Notes: a model not told the origin generated them from the letters alone. A stretch of DNA of 64,000 nucleotides from a candidate division WOR-1 bacterium RIFOXYB2_FULL_46_45 (GCA_001771585.1 MEUE01000001.1:964040-1028039), one strand, 5' to 3'. Counted from the first letter of the stretch, positions 36,488-44,444 are shown. Numbers and translations: made by a program.

Positions 36488-37317
36488 AAGCCTTCCTCGA
36501 GTGTGTCCCGTGCATATTAAACCAAGTTATTAAGATTCTGCAGAAGAAGGTTAAGAACCAAAAGAAACGGGATAAAATTATGCAGGCTGTGCTTGCGCGT
36601 TTGAGCAAAGTTTCCCCATCTTCCATGACCCCTCCCGATTTAACGTATGTTGCCCACCAGGCCCTAAAAGAAGTTTTGGGAGATATCGATTATTACAAAG
36701 AAGAAAAAAAAGAATCGAACCGGGAAGCGTTAAAGCTCCTGCCGAAATTGCCGGACTCTCTCCATGACGCGCTCCTTTTGGCGATTGCCGGTAACATTAT
36801 TGATTATGGTCCGGAGCATGAATTTGACATCAAACAAACATTAAAGGATATTTTACACAAGAAGTTATCCAAAAAACACATTACGGCATTGCAAGAGAAG
36901 TTAAAACAGGCCAAAAATTTATTATATATTTGCGACAACGCGGGAGAGATTGTTTTTGATCGCCTCCTGATCGAATATTTGAAAAAAAATTACAATTTAA
37001 ATATAACCGTTGCGGTAAAAAGCCGGCCGGTCTTAAACGACGCGTTGTTAAGCGACGCAAAAATTGCCGGGATGGATAAGGTTGCAGCGGTTATCGAAAG
37101 CGGATCGGTTACCGCCGGGACCAATCTTGAATCGACCGACAAAAATTTCAGGAAAATTTACGACCGGGCCGATATTATTATCGCCAAAGGGCAGGGGAAC
37201 TTCGAGACCCTGCCGCACAATCAAAAAACGTTCTTTCTTTTGATGATAAAATGCCGGCATCTGGCGCTGGCGACCGGACTCAAATATGGGGAAGTGGTGT
37301 TATGGAAAAAAAGTTAA
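36484..37317 (+). CDS. DUF89 / ARMT1-like protein
   Basis: The 277-aa protein belongs to the damage-control phosphatase family, which hydrolyses unwanted sugar phosphates with a divalent metal. Signatures are the N-terminal ECVPCILNQ with the Cys pair, [23 protein letters not shown] (metal-binding Asp/Asn), [10 protein letters not shown], and [13 protein letters not shown]. The substrate is unknown. It overlaps ftsK upstream and btuF downstream (16 nt), so it travels in one transcript with both. Confidence 0.85.
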   Translation: MKAFLECVPCILNQVIKILQKKVKNQKKRDKIMQAVLARLSKVSPSSMTPPDLTYVAHQALKEVLGDIDYYKEEKKESNREALKLLPKLPDSLHDALLLAIAGNIIDYGPEHEFDIKQTLKDILHKKLSKKHITALQEKLKQAKNLLYICDNAGEIVFDRLLIEYLKKNYNLNITVAVKSRPVLNDALLSDAKIAGMDKVAAVIESGSVTAGTNLESTDKNFRKIYDRADIIIAKGQGNFETLPHNQKTFFLLMIKCRHLALATGLKYGEVVLWKKS

Positions 37318-38168
37318 ACGGGAGATACCCCATATTTAAATATGGGGTATTGGCAATACTGTCTTTTGTGCTTTTTTCAATGGTTTGCTTCGCCAACCTC
37401 GAAACAACTCTTGAAACCCCCAAGCGCTATATCTCCTGCATGCCCTCAATCACCGAAATTCTTTACGGACTGGGGCTGGAAGAACAAATAGTTGGTGTTA
37501 CCACTGCCTGCAATTTTCCTCCCGAAGCGGCCAAAAAAGAAAAAGTCGGCGGAGTCACCATGAATCTTGAGAGGATCATCGCTTTGAAGCCGGACCTGGT
37601 TTTTTTACTCGAAGACGCCCAGAAGCGGGACATCGAAAAGATGAAAAAATTCAAATTGCCTCTCTTTGTGATCAATCCGCATTCGGTTGATGACGTGAAG
37701 CAGTCGGTTTTGGATTTGGGGAAAGTTACCGGGCAGGAAAAGGTCGCGGAGTATATGGTCAAAACGATGAATGACCGGATCGCGAAAGTTGAACGGAAAA
37801 TTAGAGGAAAAGAAAAGAAGAAAGTTTTTTTAATTGTCGGGCACCGGCCGCTTACAACGGTCGGGCGGAACAATTTTATCAACGATATAATTGATCTGGC
37901 CGGCGGGATAAATTTGGGGGGAACCTCCCGGAGCCCTTATCCGCAGTTCAGCTTTGAACAGCTGGTCAAATACGATCCCGAAGCGCTGATAATTTTGGAG
38001 GGAGTGATTTCGAAAAGGGAACTGGAAAACGATTCCCGCTTCAAATCCCTTAGTGCCATGCGTAATAATATGGTATTATTTATCAATCCGGACCTGCTCT
38101 GCCGGCCGACCCCTCGGCTGGTGGGGGCGATCGAAGAGATCGCGTTATTTTTACACAATGAAAAATAA
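37302..38168 (+). CDS. btuF: ABC transporter substrate-binding protein, cobalamin/iron-chelate type
   Basis: This is a periplasmic receptor, 288 aa from ATG 37302 ([13 protein letters not shown]), with a signal peptide ending near MVCFA-NLET. The fold III features YISCMPSITEILYGLG, VGVTTACNFPPEA and LERIIALKPDLVFLL fit BtuF better than siderophore receptors. The signal region contains the second copy of the 26-bp palindrome (37325-37350), encoding YPIFKYGV. No cobalamin riboswitch precedes the cluster. The symbol is by family resemblance, and the ligand is not proven. Confidence 0.8.
   Translation: MEKKLNGRYPIFKYGVLAILSFVLFSMVCFANLETTLETPKRYISCMPSITEILYGLGLEEQIVGVTTACNFPPEAAKKEKVGGVTMNLERIIALKPDLVFLLEDAQKRDIEKMKKFKLPLFVINPHSVDDVKQSVLDLGKVTGQEKVAEYMVKTMNDRIAKVERKIRGKEKKKVFLIVGHRPLTTVGRNNFINDIIDLAGGINLGGTSRSPYPQFSFEQLVKYDPEALIILEGVISKRELENDSRFKSLSAMRNNMVLFINPDLLCRPTPRLVGAIEEIALFLHNEK
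37325..37350. repeat. 26-bp perfect palindrome, copy 2 (in btuF)
   Basis: The arm ATACCCCATATTT meets its exact reverse complement. It is the same length as, and 22 of 26 positions match, the palindrome at 8678-8703 in uppS. It lies in the signal-peptide codons. Confidence 0.8.
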
Positions 38169-39117
38169 GAAGAAAACACTAATATATCTGATCGGCATCC
38201 TGGCCTTGGTCAGCTTAATCTCACTTTTTGTCGGTTCCGTCTGGGTTGCCCCGACCGAGTTGAGCGGCAACACGATCATCTGGCAGATTCGTTTACCAAG
38301 AGTTGTTTTATCCGCTCTCTGCGGAGTGCTGCTGGCGACTTCCGGCGTGATTTTACAGGGGATCCTGCGCAACCCGCTGGCCGATCCTTACATCCTGGGC
38401 GTTTCATCCGGCGCCGGGATCGGAGCGGCGATTGCCCTTTCGCTCCCTTTCAGCATGGTCATTTTAGGCATCTCTTCCATTCCGCTTTTTGCTTTTGTCT
38501 TTGCCCTGGCTTCTGTTTTTGTCGTCTACCGCCTTTCATATGTAAAAGGACGTTCGGCTCCGGAAACCCTGATTCTGGCCGGGGTGGCGGTCGCTTCCTT
38601 TGCCTCCGCGATTTTATCGCTGATAATTATTGTTTCGGGAAGATTGCAGGCGATCTATTTTTGGCTTTTGGGTTCTTTTTCTCTTTCTTCCTGGGGCGAT
38701 GTTTGGAACCTGCTGCCGTACGGGCTGGTGGGGATTGTGATCTCTTATTTTTATTCCAAAGAATTGAACGCCCTCCTTTTGGGAGAAGAAATTGCTTTGA
38801 CGCTTGGGGTTGAAGTTGAAAAGATCAGGGTTCGGCTGATTCTGGTCGCGTCGCTCATGACGGCGGCGGCGGTTTCGGTCTCCGGACTGATCGGTTTTGT
38901 CGGCCTGATCATCCCGCACTTTGTCCGGCTGTTGATCGGTCCCAATCATCGGATGCTGATCCCTTATTCCGCTTTAGGCGGCGCGATTCTTTTGGTCGCG
39001 GCGGATACTTTGGCAAGAACCCTTTTCTCTCCGATGGAAGTCCCGATCGGAGTGATCATGTCATTGGTCGGCGCCCCGTTTTTCCTCTACATCCTGCGCA
39101 CGAGGGCCGGCAAATGA
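38158..39117 (+). CDS. btuC: ABC transporter permease, BtuC/FecCD family
   Basis: The protein is 319 aa from ATG 38158, overlapping the btuF stop. It has about ten hydrophobic segments. Family motifs include RLPRVVLSALCGVLLATSGV, NPLADPYILGVSSGAGIGAA and GLIGFVGLIIPHFVRLLIGP, where the cytoplasmic coupling helix meets the ATPase. Longer upstream starts would overlap btuF by more than 100 nt and are rejected. Confidence 0.9.
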   Translation: MKNKKKTLIYLIGILALVSLISLFVGSVWVAPTELSGNTIIWQIRLPRVVLSALCGVLLATSGVILQGILRNPLADPYILGVSSGAGIGAAIALSLPFSMVILGISSIPLFAFVFALASVFVVYRLSYVKGRSAPETLILAGVAVASFASAILSLIIIVSGRLQAIYFWLLGSFSLSSWGDVWNLLPYGLVGIVISYFYSKELNALLLGEEIALTLGVEVEKIRVRLILVASLMTAAAVSVSGLIGFVGLIIPHFVRLLIGPNHRMLIPYSALGGAILLVAADTLARTLFSPMEVPIGVIMSLVGAPFFLYILRTRAGK

Positions 39118-39893
39118 GCGGAGAAGAAGCTTTAGTCGTCAAAGACCTCTGCTGCGGCTATGACGGGACGATTGTTATCCGCGGAATTTCTTTTCAGGTG
39201 GAGCGGGGTGAATTTGTCGGGATTGTCGGCCCCAACGGCTGCGGTAAAACCACTCTTTTGAAGGCGTTGATCGGCCTGATTGTTCCGACCCACGGGTCAA
39301 TCGATGTTTACGGAAAAAAATTAAAAGAGCTACCGCGCAAAGATATTTCCCGGATGATCGCGCTGGTCCCGCAGATGATGGAGCCGGTCAAAGGGTTCAC
39401 CGTTTCGGAGATGATCCTTTTGGGCCGCACCCCTTATTTTGAAAGATTTTCTTTTGAGACCGAAGACGACCACGCCGTCAAGCGCTGGGTGATCGCCGAA
39501 TTAAAGATGGAAGAGATGGCGGATACTCCGGTTTCAAATTTATCCGGCGGAGAATTCCAAAGGGTCGCGATCGCGCGGGCGCTCGCGCAGGAGCCGCGGC
39601 TGATGCTGCTGGATGAACCGATCTCGCATCTTGATATCCGCTATCAGGTTAAAATTTTAAAACTTTTGAGAAAGATCCGGCAGAGCCGGACGGTGATCGC
39701 CACTTTCCACGACCTGAACATGGCGTCGCGCTTTTGCCAGCGGTTGATCTTGATGAAGAACGGAGAGGTTATCGCTTCCGGGCGGCCGGACGAGGTCTTA
39801 TCCCGTGAAAATATCTGGAAGGCCTATCGGATCAAGGCCGAAGTCAAGACCAATCCCAAGACGAAACATGCCCGGCTGGTGCTGCTGCCGTAG
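39114..39893 (+). CDS. btuD: ABC transporter ATP-binding protein, BtuD/FecE family
   Basis: The 259-aa ATPase has Walker A GPNGCGKTTLLKAL, the Q-loop region LVPQMMEPV, ABC signature NLSGGEFQRVAIARAL, Walker B LMLLDEPISHLD, and the His switch TFHDLNMA. It is the last gene of the importer and overlaps btuC by ATGA. A 22-bp palindrome follows the stop. Confidence 0.93.
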   Translation: MSGEEALVVKDLCCGYDGTIVIRGISFQVERGEFVGIVGPNGCGKTTLLKALIGLIVPTHGSIDVYGKKLKELPRKDISRMIALVPQMMEPVKGFTVSEMILLGRTPYFERFSFETEDDHAVKRWVIAELKMEEMADTPVSNLSGGEFQRVAIARALAQEPRLMLLDEPISHLDIRYQVKILKLLRKIRQSRTVIATFHDLNMASRFCQRLILMKNGEVIASGRPDEVLSRENIWKAYRIKAEVKTNPKTKHARLVLLP

Positions 39894-39914
39894 GCTGGAA
39901 TATATATTCCAGCC
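39893..39914. terminator. Palindrome between convergent genes, probable bidirectional terminator
   Basis: GGCTGGAATAT meets its reverse complement, starting at the final base of btuD and ending one base before the stop of the convergent NIF3-like gene. There is no strong T-run. Confidence 0.45.
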
Positions 39915-39915
39915 T

Positions 39916-40227
39916 TCATACGAGTTTATAAACTTCATACGCTACTTCTTCGTAAGGATGCGCTTTTTTCATAGCGGCAAGAACTTTCTTGAGGTCTTTT
40001 TTCAGGACAATTGTTTCGAGGCGCGCTTCGCCGACCCGCTCCAATCTTCCAACTTTTCCGATCCTTGGCTTTGCCCCTTTCAGCGGCCGAAAGGTTCCAA
40101 CCCCCGGAGACATAAAGGTGCAGTTGTCGTAATTCCCCAGTTTTCCCGCCCCGGCGTTGCAAATCGCGATACGTACTTTCTCCAGATCGGTTTGCGGAAC
40201 AAAAACGACTAACTTATACTTTTGCAT
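39916..40227 (-). CDS. NIF3/YqfO C-terminal-like domain protein
   Basis: The 103-aa protein matches the CutA-like inserted domain of YqfO/NIF3 proteins as a free-standing unit: YKLVVFVPQTDLEKVRIAIC, GAGKLGNYDNCTF, GTFRPLKGAKPRIG and KKAHPYEEVAYEVYKL. The family has a trimeric alpha/beta fold, and its function is not established. It overlaps pabC by 19 nt and so belongs to the pabB-pabC transcript. Confidence 0.8.
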   Translation of the reverse strand: MQKYKLVVFVPQTDLEKVRIAICNAGAGKLGNYDNCTFMSPGVGTFRPLKGAKPRIGKVGRLERVGEARLETIVLKKDLKKVLAAMKKAHPYEEVAYEVYKLV

Positions 40228-40961
40228 CGTATAACCCCCTGCCCGGACGAAGTGATGAAGCAGGAATCGGCCTCCAAAAGTTCTTTCAATTTAAAGAGCC
40301 GCTCCTCAACTTTTTTTCCGTCCGCTTTTGCCTGTCTGATGACATAATCCCTGGTCACTCCGGCTAAGATAGGCGCGCTGACCGGCGCGGTAATCAAAGT
40401 GTCGTTTTTAACGATAAAAATATTGGAAGTGGTCCCTTCCAGAATATTTCCTTTTTCATCGGTAAAGATCGCTTCGTCGGCCCCTTTCTCTTCGGCATAC
40501 ATCCTGGCAAAAATATGCTCCAGGTAATTTAAACTCTTGATCCTGGTCCCGATCCAGTTTGACCGGGGGAGAGGGTAGATTGTAATTTTACAGGCTTTGG
40601 CCTGTTTATTTAATTTTTCGGTGGTAACAATCAAAAGCGGGTTCCCTTTTGTTTTTTTAATGCTTAAGCCGTGTCCCTTCGCCTCCCCGCGGGTGACAAA
40701 GATCTTTATATACGCTTCTTTTAACTTATTGCGCCGCATTAGCTTTTGGATTATTCTTTGAATCCCGGATTCAGACAAAGAGATTTTTATTCTCAACAAT
40801 TTGCAGGCATTTAATAAGCGCGCAAGGTGTTCCGACAACAAAAAGGGCTTGCCGCCATAGGTGCGCAACGACTCAAAGACCCCGTCGCCGTACATGAAGC
40901 CGCGGTCAAAAATCGAGACTTTCGGTTCTTTTATATATTTGCCGTTGATGAAGCTGTACAT
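40209..40961 (-). CDS. pabC: Class IV aminotransferase, probable aminodeoxychorismate lyase
   Basis: The 250-aa PLP fold-type IV protein has DRGFMYGDGVFESLRTYGG, SLNYLEHIFARMYA with the PLP lysine region altered (usually K), ADEAIFTDEKGNILEGTTSNIFIV, and GVTRDYVI. Position next to a PabB/TrpE-type gene points to 4-amino-4-deoxychorismate lyase for folate synthesis; branched-chain or D-amino-acid aminotransferase is the alternative. It overlaps pabB by 31 nt. Confidence 0.75.
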   Translation of the reverse strand: MYSFINGKYIKEPKVSIFDRGFMYGDGVFESLRTYGGKPFLLSEHLARLLNACKLLRIKISLSESGIQRIIQKLMRRNKLKEAYIKIFVTRGEAKGHGLSIKKTKGNPLLIVTTEKLNKQAKACKITIYPLPRSNWIGTRIKSLNYLEHIFARMYAEEKGADEAIFTDEKGNILEGTTSNIFIVKNDTLITAPVSAPILAGVTRDYVIRQAKADGKKVEERLFKLKELLEADSCFITSSGQGVIRCKSIS

Positions 40962-42181
40962 GAATTAATCCTTAATGCTTCGAACATCGCTTGTGCTTTG
41001 TGCAAAGTTTCCTCGTATTCTCGTTCGGGAATCGAATCCGCGACGATCCCCGCTCCGGTCTGGATGTAGGCGGTCCCGTTTTTGACCACGATTGTCCGGA
41101 TCGCGATATTAAAATCCATCCGTTCCGGCATGATATAGCCGATTGAGCCGGTATAAACGCCTCTTTGGACCGGTTCCAGTTCCTCGATTATTTCCATTGA
41201 TCGTATCTTTGGACAACCGGTGATCGTCCCCCCCGGGAACATCGCTTTTATCAGATCAAATTTGTCTTTATCTTCCCGCAGGCGGCCGCAGACGTTGGAA
41301 ACAATGTGGATTACGTGCGAATACTTTTCGATCTTCATCATTTCGTTTACCACAACCGATCCGTATTTGCAGGCCCGTCCCAGGTCGTTCCTTTCAAGGT
41401 CAATTAACATCAGATGTTCGGCCCGCTCTTTGGCATCGAGTAAAAGTTCTTTGGGAGAAGCGGTTACCGGTTTGGTTCCGGCAATCGGGCGGGTTTGGGC
41501 AAGGTCCCCTTCCAGTTTTATCAGTCTTTCCGGGGAGGAGCTGACCAGATGGAAGTCCCCGAAATCAAAATAGGAGGCAAAAGGGGAGGGGTTGATTGCG
41601 CGCAATTTTTGATAGATCCCGAAAGGGTGCTCGGCGATCGGGGTTGAAAAGCGCTGGGAGAGATTAACCTGGTAAATATCGCCGGCGGCGATATATTCTT
41701 TGGCTTTGGCGACCATTTTTAAGAAATCGTCCCGATGGAGATAGGGGGCCATTTTCCCATGCGGCCTAAATTCCGGCCGCCACTTTGCAAAAAGCGGGTT
41801 TTCTCCGCCTCTTTCAAGCCGCGCCCGAATCTCTGCCGTGTTTTCGGCTTTTATGCGGATTGATTTTTTTTCGTGGTCAAAAACAATCAATGTTTCAGGG
41901 ACCACAAAGAAAACCCTTGGGGTTTTGAGGTCGTCCTCCGCCAGGCCGGGGATGTTTTCGATTTCTCTTGCGAAATCGTATGAAAGAAACCCGAAAGCGC
42001 CGTGGTTGAGGTTAGCTTTTTGCAGTTCCGAAAAGGAATGGATGATCTTTTTTGGTCCGCTGCCGATAAAAGAAAAACGCCCCAGCCCGGGCGGGCTTTC
42101 CAGAAGAAATGACCCGTAACCGGAGTAGAGTTTCTCGAATATTTCAACCGGAGTCAGGCGGTTGGCAGGGAGTGTGAGCAT
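40931..42181 (-). CDS. pabB: Chorismate-binding enzyme, PabB/TrpE component I
   Basis: The protein is 416 aa from ATG 42181 (MLTLPANRLTP). It aminates chorismate. Core motifs are IYQVNLSQRF, TRPIAGTKPVT, LMLIDLERNDLGRAC, MFPGGTITGCPKIRSMEII, YTGSIGYI and TGAGIVADS. The PIAGT motif is the anthranilate-synthase type, where E. coli PabB has PIKGT, so TrpE activity cannot be excluded; the adjacent class IV aminotransferase favours PabB. No glutaminase gene is nearby. TATAAT ends 6 nt before the ATG. Confidence 0.8.
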   Translation of the reverse strand: MLTLPANRLTPVEIFEKLYSGYGSFLLESPPGLGRFSFIGSGPKKIIHSFSELQKANLNHGAFGFLSYDFAREIENIPGLAEDDLKTPRVFFVVPETLIVFDHEKKSIRIKAENTAEIRARLERGGENPLFAKWRPEFRPHGKMAPYLHRDDFLKMVAKAKEYIAAGDIYQVNLSQRFSTPIAEHPFGIYQKLRAINPSPFASYFDFGDFHLVSSSPERLIKLEGDLAQTRPIAGTKPVTASPKELLLDAKERAEHLMLIDLERNDLGRACKYGSVVVNEMMKIEKYSHVIHIVSNVCGRLREDKDKFDLIKAMFPGGTITGCPKIRSMEIIEELEPVQRGVYTGSIGYIMPERMDFNIAIRTIVVKNGTAYIQTGAGIVADSIPEREYEETLHKAQAMFEALRINSCTASSTANI

Positions 42182-42187
42182 GGTTAT

Positions 42188-42193
42188 ATTATA
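42188..42193 (-). promoter_or_regulatory. -10 box of pabB, leaderless spacing
   Basis: Minus-strand TATAAT ends 6 nt before ATG 42181. Confidence 0.5.
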
Positions 42194-42209
42194 GCAGGGA
42201 AGAGGGGGA

Positions 42210-42302
42210 CAGTGTGAGTTCCAGTGTGAGTAATGAGTCTTGAGTATCCACCTTAATGCCACCAATGCTCAATGCTCAAGACTCAAACTATTGCTCAAGA
42301 CG
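42210..42302. repeat. TGTGAGTTCCAGTGTGAGT repeat, copy 1
   Basis: It begins with TGTGAGTTCCAGTGTGAG and then carries the inverted pair GAGTCTTGAGTAT ... CTCAAGACTC. It lies just 3' of the four-helix-bundle gene, in the same orientation as copy 2 on the other side. Confidence 0.8.
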
Positions 42303-42308
42303 CTAATA

Positions 42309-42656
42309 TCATCGCAGTGAACTTATCAATCCAAACAACATCTTTGAAATCTCTTCTAAATTATTGTAAATAATCTTGTGTTCTTCTGCGCTTATGACCT
42401 TATCCTCAAAAAGAAGATCTGCGATTGCCGCGGTTTCGTATGTGGAGCCTCTTGCGATTGTAAAAAAGTTCCTTTTGTCGGCATTGGATGATTTGCCGGT
42501 TCCCTCCGCAATATTGAGTATTATACCCAAGAGCGATCGTCTTATTTGGTCTGCGATACTTCTGTCCACATTTTTCTTGTTAAATAAAGCACGGTTGATA
42601 ATGGTTCGAATTGCTTTGCTTTTTTGGTAAACGGTCAATTTTTCAAAGTCGAACAT
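42309..42656 (-). CDS. Four-helix-bundle protein (23S rRNA intervening-sequence / S23 family)
   Basis: The protein is 115 aa from ATG 42656 (MFDFEKLTVYQKSK). YQKSKAIRTIINRALF, IADQIRRSLLGIILNIAEG and FFTIARGSTYETAAIADLL are hallmarks of the S23/TIGR02436 family, found in rRNA intervening sequences and as bAvd in diversity-generating retroelements. No rRNA or reverse transcriptase is visible here. Instead the gene is bracketed by direct copies of an 80-90-nt repeat (42210 and 42706), giving a unit of about 570 bp that abuts tRNA-Val. This looks like a small mobile or inserted unit. Confidence 0.8.
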   Translation of the reverse strand: MFDFEKLTVYQKSKAIRTIINRALFNKKNVDRSIADQIRRSLLGIILNIAEGTGKSSNADKRNFFTIARGSTYETAAIADLLFEDKVISAEEHKIIYNNLEEISKMLFGLISSLR

Positions 42657-42705
42657 AATGATGTTTACCAGCAATTTTGCCGCCAGAATTTAAAAGAGGA
42701 AGAAA

Positions 42706-42783
42706 CAGTGTGAGTTCCAGTGTGAGTAGTGGGTCTTGAGTATTCACCTTAATGCCACCAATGCTCAATACTCAAGACTCACA
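42706..42783. repeat. TGTGAGTTCCAGTGTGAGT repeat, copy 2
   Basis: This is the same repeat as copy 1, upstream of the four-helix-bundle gene. It ends exactly at the 3' end of tRNA-Val(TAC). Confidence 0.8.
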
Positions 42784-42857
42784 TGGGCGCGAGAGGACTC
42801 GAACCTCTGACCTCCTCGGTGTAAACGAGGCATTCTAACCAGCTGAACTACGCGCCC
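42784..42857 (-). tRNA. tRNA-Val (anticodon TAC)
   Basis: The 74-nt cloverleaf has acceptor GGGCGCG/CGCGCCC, anticodon stem CCTCG/CGAGG with loop TTTACAC, and T-loop GGTTCGAGTCC. No CCA is encoded. The discriminator A touches the repeat at 42783. Confidence 0.93.
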
Positions 42858-42871
42858 GTGTCAAAAAAAGA

Positions 42872-42943
42872 TGGGCCCACTAGGATTCGAACCTAGAACC
42901 TGTCGATTATGAGTCGATTGCTCCACCATTGAGCTATGGGCCC
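42872..42943 (-). tRNA. tRNA with CAT anticodon (Met, or Ile2)
   Basis: The 72-nt cloverleaf has acceptor GGGCCCA/TGGGCCC, anticodon loop CTCATAA and T-loop GGTTCGAATCC. CAT may decode Met, or AUA if lysidylated. The anticodon stem ATCGA/TCGAC resembles E. coli ileX-type stems, so Ile2 is possible. It is 14 nt upstream of tRNA-Val(TAC). Confidence 0.88.
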
Positions 42944-42966
42944 CCCCTTACGATTATATTATAGGG

Positions 42967-43001
42967 AATGACAAATGACAAATTACAAATATCAAAAAAT
43001 G
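42967..43001 (+). repeat. ATGACAAATG micro-repeat upstream of the DHS-like gene
   Basis: AATGACAAATGACAAATTAC and a degenerate continuation match the sequence that forms the nadC start at 9733. Confidence 0.55.
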
Positions 43002-43002
43002 T

Positions 43003-43008
43003 TATAAT
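43003..43008 (+). promoter_or_regulatory. -10 box of the DHS-like gene, leaderless spacing
   Basis: TATAAT ends 6 nt before ATG 43015. Confidence 0.5.
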
Positions 43009-43014
43009 TATATT

Positions 43015-44079
43015 ATGAAAAATGATATTGGTCTTTATAAGTTCAAATTAAAAGGAAAAAAGGAACTCGCTGAAAAGAAACGGTTTTTGTCCGATCCGGT
43101 CAACCAAATCGACCTTGAGAAAGAGAAATCGATCGTAGATTTGGTTGACGCTTTCAAAGGGGCCTCGATCCAGGCCAGAAATATCGGCGCGGCGGCGGAA
43201 GTGTTTGAAAATATGTTAACCGACAAGGCGCGCCCCACCATTTTTCTCGGTTTGGCCGGTCCTTTGATCGCCGCCGGACTGCGCAAAGTCATCCGTGATA
43301 TGATCGAATATAATCTGGTTGACGTAATCGTCTCAACCGGCGCGATTTTATATCAGGATTATTACCAGGCGCTCGGGAATAATCATTATAAAGGCGATCC
43401 GGACCAGGATGACGCCAAACTGCGCGATTTATATATCGACCGCATTTACGACACTTATGTCGACGAAGAAAAATTCGCCGAAACCGATTCCAGGATCGGA
43501 AAATTTGCCGGAACGCTTAAGCCGGGCAATTATTCCAGCCGGGAATTTATCTCTCTTCTGTCGGAAACCATCAAAGATAAAAATTCCATTCTGGTTACCG
43601 CCAAAAAACATGGGATTCCCGTCTTTTGTCCGGCCTTAAACGACAGCTCAATCGGGATTGGCTTAACCGAGCATTATTATTGGAAGATGAAGAACAAGAA
43701 ACCGGGGGTGGTGATCGATTCCATTAAAGACAATTATGAAATCACCCAGCTTATCATAAAATCAAAACAAACCGCCGCTTTTTACGTTGCCGGCGGGGTG
43801 CCGAAAAACTATATCAATGACGCGGTGGTAATGGGCTACATTTTTGGCCACGATACCGGAGGGCATAAGTACGCCCTGCAATTGACGACCGATGTTCCGC
43901 ATTGGGGCGGGTTGTCGGGTTCTACCTTAAAAGAAGCGACTTCATGGGGAAAGATTAACCGGAAGGCCAGCCGGGCAATGGCCTTTGTCGAACCTTCCGT
44001 TTCTCTTCCTTTGATAGTTGGCTACGCCTTGCAAAAGGGATTGGGAAAAAAGCGTCCTCGTTTGGCCTTGGGCAGTTAG
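43015..44079 (+). CDS. Deoxyhypusine-synthase-like protein
   Basis: The 354-aa protein is a full-length DHS-family member. It has the NAD-binding IFLGLAGPLIAAGLRKVI and VDVIVSTGAILYQD, then CPALNDSSIGI, YVAGGVPKNYINDAV, and ATSWGKINRKASRAM with the catalytic lysine in the SWGKI motif. In bacteria, members make homospermidine or an unknown polyamine adduct, because eIF5A is absent. The promoter is leaderless-type. The last ten bases, including the TAG stop, lie within tRNA-Val(CAC), so mRNA and tRNA maturation compete. Confidence 0.88.
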   Translation: MKNDIGLYKFKLKGKKELAEKKRFLSDPVNQIDLEKEKSIVDLVDAFKGASIQARNIGAAAEVFENMLTDKARPTIFLGLAGPLIAAGLRKVIRDMIEYNLVDVIVSTGAILYQDYYQALGNNHYKGDPDQDDAKLRDLYIDRIYDTYVDEEKFAETDSRIGKFAGTLKPGNYSSREFISLLSETIKDKNSILVTAKKHGIPVFCPALNDSSIGIGLTEHYYWKMKNKKPGVVIDSIKDNYEITQLIIKSKQTAAFYVAGGVPKNYINDAVVMGYIFGHDTGGHKYALQLTTDVPHWGGLSGSTLKEATSWGKINRKASRAMAFVEPSVSLPLIVGYALQKGLGKKRPRLALGS

Positions 44080-44141
44080 TTCAGTGGTAGAATGCCTGCT
44101 TCACACGCAGGAGGTCGCTGGTTCGATCCCAGCACTGCCCA
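44070..44141 (+). tRNA. tRNA-Val (anticodon CAC), overlapping a coding end
   Basis: The 72-nt cloverleaf has acceptor GGGCAGT with its 3' partner ACTGCCC, anticodon stem CCTGC/GCAGG with loop TTCACAC, and T-loop GGTTCGATCCC. Its first ten bases are also the last codons of the DHS-like gene. The 3' end at 44141 abuts a TGTGAGTCTTGAG repeat, just as tRNA-Val(TAC) does. Confidence 0.93.
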
Positions 44142-44238
44142 TGTGAGTCTTGAGCAATAGTTTGAGTCTTGAGTATTGAGCTAGGCAGCCATTAAGGAAA
44201 AGACTCAAGACTCACTACTCACACTGGAACTCACACTT
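44142..44238. repeat. TGTGAGTTCCAGTGTGAGT repeat, copy 3 (inverted)
   Basis: The reverse complement matches copies 1 and 2 in the outer parts, with a different central 22 nt. It begins directly at the 3' end of tRNA-Val(CAC). Confidence 0.8.
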
Positions 44239-44321
44239 GTATTGTTTATTCTTCACCTTGTTCCTATCCCTTCCCCCTCCTCCACATAAAAATTGCGAGC
44301 GCCGAATATTATAGTTTATTT

Positions 44322-44444
44322 ATGGATAGCTCGAGTAAAAAACTGGTTAAGAGTATTCTTTCTAGAAGAAGAAACCCCACCACTTGCGGTGGGGAGTTAG
44401 GTCTTTGGGTGTTGCAAAGCGGAAGCCAGGAGAGTGTTTTGTAG
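44322..44444 (+). CDS. Possible 40-aa peptide
   Basis: ATG 44322 opens 40 codons (MDSSSKKLVKSIL...) ending at TAG 44442-44444. A TATTAT ends about 9 nt before the ATG, similar to leaderless promoters in this window. The frame runs through a CCCCACC/GGTGGGG hairpin (44373-44393) that may be a terminator for another unit. The basic N-terminus has no known family. Weak call. Confidence 0.25.
   Translation: MDSSSKKLVKSILSRRRNPTTCGGELGLWVLQSGSQESVL
44373..44393. terminator. Hairpin CCCCACC ... GGTGGGG
   Basis: A 7-bp GC stem (extending to ACCCC-type pairs) with a short loop. It is not followed by a T-run on the plus strand; AAGAAGAAA upstream gives TTTCTTCTT on the minus strand, so it may end the JAMM-like gene transcript. 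Confidence 0.35.

Noticed and set aside
37200..37320. Cobalamin riboswitch before the btuF cluster
   Set aside because: btuF starts inside the DUF89 gene, leaving no leader, and no B12-box-like sequence was seen.
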